A stretch of 64,000 nucleotides of DNA from Vitis vinifera (lineage: Eukaryota > Streptophyta > Magnoliopsida > Vitales > Vitaceae): positions 3,175,001 to 3,239,000 of the forward strand of contig NC_081818.1 in assembly GCF_030704535.1 (NCBI RefSeq), given 5' to 3'. Position numbers and translations under genes: made by a program. Below the pieces are notes generated by a model, which was not told the DNA's origin, made no database searches, and saw only the letters and a program-made list of their open reading frames with translations. This document shows positions 63,842 to 64,000 of the stretch, piece by piece. Each line of letters opens with the position of its first letter. Within the stretch, counting starts at the first letter, position 1.

Positions 63842-64000
63842 TGTGATGTCCCACATCGGATAGGGGAGCAAGTTCCTGGCACTATATATGTAAAGACTCC
63901 CCGACCCCGGTGTGGGGGTTTGTTTGGCTCCGTAAGGGGTGTCTGTCTGTTTGGTCCCGTAATCCCATGGGACACAACGAGGACGTTGTGTCTGCATGGG
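63842..64000 (+). mobile_element. TRIM/LTR-like element, cut by the window edge
   Basis: Starts tgtgatgtcccacatcgga, the common start of plant TRIM LTRs, with a tatatatg box near 63883. Then come GC-rich cccgaccccggtgtggggg and a G-rich end at the window edge. The rest lies outside, so extent and type are open. Confidence 0.45.

Overview
The window looks like nuclear DNA of a core eudicot, most probably grapevine (Vitis) or a close relative. This rests on multi-exon genes with GT-AG introns, proteins that read like eudicot orthologues, AT-rich spacers, and many 3'-end LINE fragments, MITEs, SINE-like units and LTR remnants inside introns and spacers. Species is an inference; no search was run. 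Exon joins were worked out by hand from splice sites, reading phase and remembered family sequences. No rRNA, intact tRNA gene, CRISPR or bacterial operon is visible.

Layout. (1) 50-892 (+): last three exons of a peroxisomal adenine nucleotide carrier (PNC1/2 type). (2) 893-3423: 3' flank, a degenerate tandem array around 1749-2203, then AT-rich DNA. (3) 3424-10593 (+): Yip1/YIPF Golgi membrane protein, whose introns hold tandem repeats, LINE pieces and a MITE. (4) 15055-15276 (+): CLE27-type peptide precursor in an otherwise AT-rich stretch. (5) 17938-22277 (-): cytosolic seryl-tRNA synthetase, nine exons. (6) 23303-24584: solo LTR. (7) 26261-33344 (-): gamma-synergin/aftiphilin-like clathrin-adaptor accessory protein, ten exons, one carrying nine copies of a roughly 31-residue repeat. 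(8) 36080-36803 (-): GPI-anchored At3g06035/At5g19250-like protein. (9) 37983-39192 (+): plastid-type short-chain dehydrogenase. (10) 40247-45320 (-): mevalonate kinase, five exons. (11) 46394-46805: small TRIM retroelement with two LTRs and a 5-bp target duplication. (12) 48664-51484 (-): amidase AMI1, nine exons. (13) 52743-58536 (-): Topors-like RING protein, seven exons, LINE pieces in its second intron. (14) 59946-60614 (+): intronless unknown protein, probably a plastid membrane protein. (15) 60960-62657 (+): PPR protein, MEF19 orthologue candidate. (16) 62658-64000: SINE-like unit, MITE, and the start of another TRIM/LTR-like element at the edge.

The genes do not form a pathway; they are independent housekeeping and regulatory genes. 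The notable global pattern is colinearity: PNC, YIPF, SDR, RING and PPR occur in the order of Arabidopsis At3g05290, 05280, 05260, 05250 and 05240. SerRS and MVK resemble the close neighbours At5g27470 and At5g27450. This suggests an ancestral block later split between two Arabidopsis regions. Locus numbers are from memory.

I found no convincing new multi-gene system. The best leads are the coding minisatellite in the synergin-like gene, the CLE27-type cysteine peptide, the structurally complete TRIM, and the unknown 222-residue membrane protein.
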